Assembly: GCA_008933995.1 (NCBI GenBank)
Contig: WARS01000038.1
Location: 4,606,010-4,670,009, forward strand
DNA: 64,000 bases
Origin: Datnioides undecimradiatus
Lineage: Eukaryota; Chordata; Actinopteri; Lobotiformes; Datnioididae
Direction: 5' to 3'
In this document: one piece after another, positions 61,975-64,000 of the stretch
Position numbering within the stretch: position 1 is the stretch's first letter
Layout: the number at the start of each line of letters is the position of its first letter
Translations under genes and position numbers: made by a program
The notes under the pieces: generated by a model
Told to the model about the DNA's origin: nothing
The model's database searches: none
The model's input: the letters and a program-made list of their open reading frames with translations, nothing else

Positions 61975-62165
61975 CCCCCTGAGCAAAGTGGGGCTCGCTG
62001 TCTTGCTCAAGGGCACCTCTACGGAAGATGTTAAGGGAGCGGAAAACCTTTCTCACTCAATTTCCCCACATAGATGTTCCCAGCTGGTGTGGCACTGGAA
62101 AAGGCGACCTTGCCGTAACAAGCTCACTGCTGAACCTCCAGGCCACTGTCCCGCTGTACCTCCGT
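61975..62165 (+). mobile_element. SINE-like teleost repeat ('CTTGCTCAAGGGCACCT' type), diverged copy
   Basis: 'GCTGTCTTGCTCAAGGGCACCT', then 'CACTCAATTTCCCCACATAG', 'GCGACCTTGCCGTAACAAG' and 'CAGGCCACTGTCCCGC' follow in order a repeat that ends in 'accattaggccacgactgccc' in other fish. It is old by its divergence. Confidence 0.7.
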
Positions 62166-62208
62166 CCCCAGACTGTGACTGCAAGGTTCACGGGAAGGAC
62201 AACACTTG

Positions 62209-62262
62209 GCGCGCGCACGCGTGTGTGTGTGTGTGTGTGTGTGTTTAAAGTGTGTGTGTGTC
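62209..62262. repeat. GC/GT alternating tract, Z-DNA-prone, plus (TG)6
   Basis: Bases 62,209-62,244 alternate purine and pyrimidine without a break (GCGCGCGCACGC then GT repeats), a classic Z-DNA-forming composition. A second TG run follows at 62,251-62,262 after TTTAAAG. Confidence 0.95.
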
Positions 62263-62709
62263 TTTCCACTCGTCGTCACGGCTCCGCTGATTTTCTCCAC
62301 GCTGCTGTTGTTTTTTTCACATCCACTGTGCCACAGTGAAGTGGGTGGTATGACTGACCTTGGAGTAGATAAATGCTGACAATGAATCCGTGGAAGAATA
62401 GTGGTTTCCAAGGTAACAACTATTAGGAATCCCAATAAACAATCATAATCAATAGATACTGTATTCTCCTGCGGTGAATGGAGCTTTCCATTGTCCCGAG
62501 ACATCACTAACGTTGTGCAGTTGTGTTGTTTTGAAACCTGTTGAAAAGTCCATTGTCTGAACTCCTGTAAGAGGTTGTGAAGGCGTCGCCGCTGTCAGGG
62601 AAGTGTTAACACGTCCCTCTGGGATGAGGGAGAAGAACTAAAAGCTGCTGTTACTCCTTCTGTCGGGCAGGTGGAGCGCAGTGCTTAGGCGGCGCAGTTT
62701 TAGGGCCTG
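62263..62709. other. Intronic DNA, nothing recognised
   Basis: No repeat family or exon seen. Confidence 0.45.
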
Positions 62710-62880
62710 AAGATGAGCTTATTAATCGATTTGACAGCGAGTGAGTCGCCAATTTTCTTATTTATTGTGCAAAAATTGCCAAATGTTCTCTGGTCCCGGC
62801 TGCTCAAATTGCTCCTCGGTGAGCTTCAGATCTTTTTTGTTTTTGGTTTGTTGCCCAAACAGAACATAGAATACGAAGCC
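62710..62880 (-). mobile_element. Second 'ATTAATCGATT' repeat copy, opposite orientation to 60,950-61,500
   Basis: 'TTATTAATCGATTTGACAG', 'GAGTCGCCAATTTTCTTATT', 'GTGCAAAAATTGCCAAATG' and 'CTGGTCCCGGCTGCTCAAAT' match the same element read from its other end. Only about 170 bases are recognisable. Confidence 0.65.
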
Positions 62881-63279
62881 ATTAGCTTTCCCCTCCAGTG
62901 CTGCACTAAATTTACCTGGCGTTAGTGGCGTCGGACACACAGTGCAGTCAGAGGCAATATCCATCGGTGTTTTACTTGGGAAATATGCTGTTAGCTGCAG
63001 TGCATTGAGGAGCAAATCGCTCTCATCTCATAGAAAATGAGTGTGGGTCCGAGTTAAGTCATTTTGGACAAGTTAATATTGCTGTAGCTCAGTTAAACGA
63101 GCTCTGTTGGCCTCACCAAGCTTCTTCCCTCCTAACGAATGACGCAGCTGCCATTTTTTCGGCTCTGTGTTTTAAATAAAAGGCCCGAACAGGCGCTCCT
63201 ACTGAATTCAGCCGCTCTTTCGAAGTTTGAGAAACATTTCGGTGCGAGTGGAGGAGATACAGCGAGATCCAGGAGAAGA
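62881..63279. other. Non-coding, nothing recognised
   Basis: Mixed sequence with short chance frames. Confidence 0.45.
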
Positions 63280-63325
63280 GGGAGGGAGGGAGGGAGGCAC
63301 CCAGCGGGGGGGGGAGGGAGGGGGG
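63280..63325 (+). repeat. Double G-quadruplex motif
   Basis: Four GGG runs with single-A loops at 63,280-63,296 are followed at 63,306-63,325 by runs of nine, three and six Gs. Together they form one of the most G-dense stretches of the window. Confidence 0.85.
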
Positions 63326-63570
63326 TGTGTGATATATTTCTTAAAGATTTTTTTTTTTATTTTTAGACTCTCTGCTTTCGTCTTCTCACCTCCCCTGCCA
63401 CGTGTCAGCCTGCCTCTGTGTTTGTTTCGAATTTATCTTTGATCCGTCTCCTTGTCGCTGCACCCCCGCCCCCCCTCCTACGAGGCCCTCCCGGCAGGTT
63501 GGAGATCACATATCTTCGGCCCAGCTGGCCTCCTCCCCGCCCTGGGCCAGCCAGGAGGCAGGCTGGAGGG
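63326..63570. other. T-rich then GC-rich non-coding DNA
   Basis: A T-rich run at 63,349-63,364 is followed by a C/T-rich and then GC-rich block. Frames of 89 and 117 codons are Pro/Leu-rich, overlap in different phases, and lack splice or domain support. Confidence 0.4.
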
Positions 63571-63596
63571 GGAGCTGTCCGGCTGCCAGTGCTGAA
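63571..63596 (-). promoter_or_regulatory. Expanded-spacing RE1 candidate (REST half-sites, 7-base gap)
   Basis: Plus-strand GGAGCTGTCC (9 of 10 to the left half GGCGCTGTCC) and AGTGCTGAA (8 of 9 to the right half GGTGCTGAA) are separated by seven bases instead of two. Half-site centres are therefore 16 apart rather than 11, which falls within the 16-19 range known for non-canonical REST sites. It sits 30 bases from a canonical RE1 in the same orientation. Confidence 0.5.
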
Positions 63597-63626
63597 TCCG
63601 CCCCTGCTCGCGTGGCAGCTAGCAGT

Positions 63627-63647
63627 GGCGCTGTCTGTGGTGCTGAA
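63627..63647 (-). promoter_or_regulatory. RE1/NRSE motif, candidate REST binding site
   Basis: On the minus strand it reads TTCAGCACCACAGACAG followed by CGCC. That is 20 of 21 bases of the textbook RE1 and a full match to the 17-base core consensus. It is the second canonical RE1 in the window, and by the current model it lies in the first intron about 29 kb after the exon, or else near another gene beyond the window. Confidence 0.78.
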
Positions 63648-64000
63648 ACTGAGCCTCCTCTCCCCACCTAGGAGTGGGGGAGCAGCTCAGCCTCCTGCAC
63701 CCCGGCTCTGCCTGGCCCTGTCAGTGATGACGGCAGATGGGGGGGGGGGAATGGGGGCGGAGGTTCTGTGATGCTATTTTCATGTAACTGTGCGGATGAC
63801 ATGAGCAACACCGGCGCGCACTCTCTTGTTTCTTGCACGTGGTGTGTCTTTCCCAATCGAACGATGGAGGCAAGGAGCATAGAGGGGGAGATAAAGAAGA
63901 ACGTAGGCGGGGAAGGCTTAAAGATTTGACAGGAATGCGTGACTCTGACAGGAATACAGCATTTCAAGGCAGGCAGGTGAAACGGGAAGGAAAATGTTTC
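63648..64000. other. GC-rich to mixed non-coding DNA
   Basis: A run of about ten Gs lies near 63,740. 'CTCTCCCCACCTAG' at about 63,659-63,672 looks like a splice acceptor, but the following open frame has no recognisable protein content and no clear donor. Confidence 0.4.

Noticed and set aside
61730-62248. 172-codon plus-strand open frame
   Set aside because: It runs through a SINE-like repeat and ends in a GT microsatellite.
63418-63771. 117-codon Pro/Leu/Gly-rich frame at the GC-rich end
   Set aside because: Explained by GC-rich composition; another phase is open too, and the RE1 motifs fall inside it.

Overview
The window reads as nuclear DNA of a teleost fish, most likely a percomorph. 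Long stretches lack any credible long ORF. There are many (AC)n/(GT)n microsatellites and a 21-bp minisatellite of a type I know from fish. Several diverged interspersed repeats also resemble families I recall from percomorph genomes: a SINE-like element with the 'GACCCACTCTACC' end, a repeat built around 'GCTAAACATCAGCAT', an 'ATTAATCGATT' element, and L2-like and other LINE reverse-transcriptase debris. Family recognition is from memory. No bacterial-style operon, rRNA, tRNA, CRISPR array or intact mobile element is visible.

Layout. 1-34,180: non-coding DNA holding a very good REST/NRSF (RE1) motif at 283-303, a CTCF-like core at 8,138, a SINE-like copy at 12.5 kb, a 62-bp (AC)n at 16.76 kb, a decayed LINE at 21.5-22.2 kb, and a perfect RFX X-box at 31,187. 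34,182-34,472: the only well-supported exon. It is CpG-rich, has an upstream in-frame stop and small upstream ORFs, and ends in a start codon, 17 signal-peptide-like codons and a strong donor CAAG|GTAAGG. It looks like the first coding exon of a secreted or membrane protein on the plus strand; the rest of the gene is not recognised here. 34,473-64,000: probably its first large intron, with a 21-bp minisatellite (38.3-38.7 kb), several fish repeats, an L2 LINE scrap (52.4 kb), a TIR element (56.2-56.65 kb), a perfect 30-bp snapback palindrome (56.86-56.95 kb), an 800-bp pyrimidine-rich tract (57.8-58.6 kb), one weak phase-compatible candidate exon (60,121-60,199), and a GC-rich, G-quadruplex-prone end carrying two more RE1 motifs, one with expanded spacing (63,571) and one canonical (63,627).

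Working model (inference): the exon opens a long, neuron-restricted gene for a cell-surface or secreted protein, flanked about 34 kb upstream and 29 kb downstream by REST elements. The gene itself could not be named from 17 codons. I found no convincing new protein-coding system. The most distinctive signals are the RE1 set and the snapback rearrangement at 56.9 kb.
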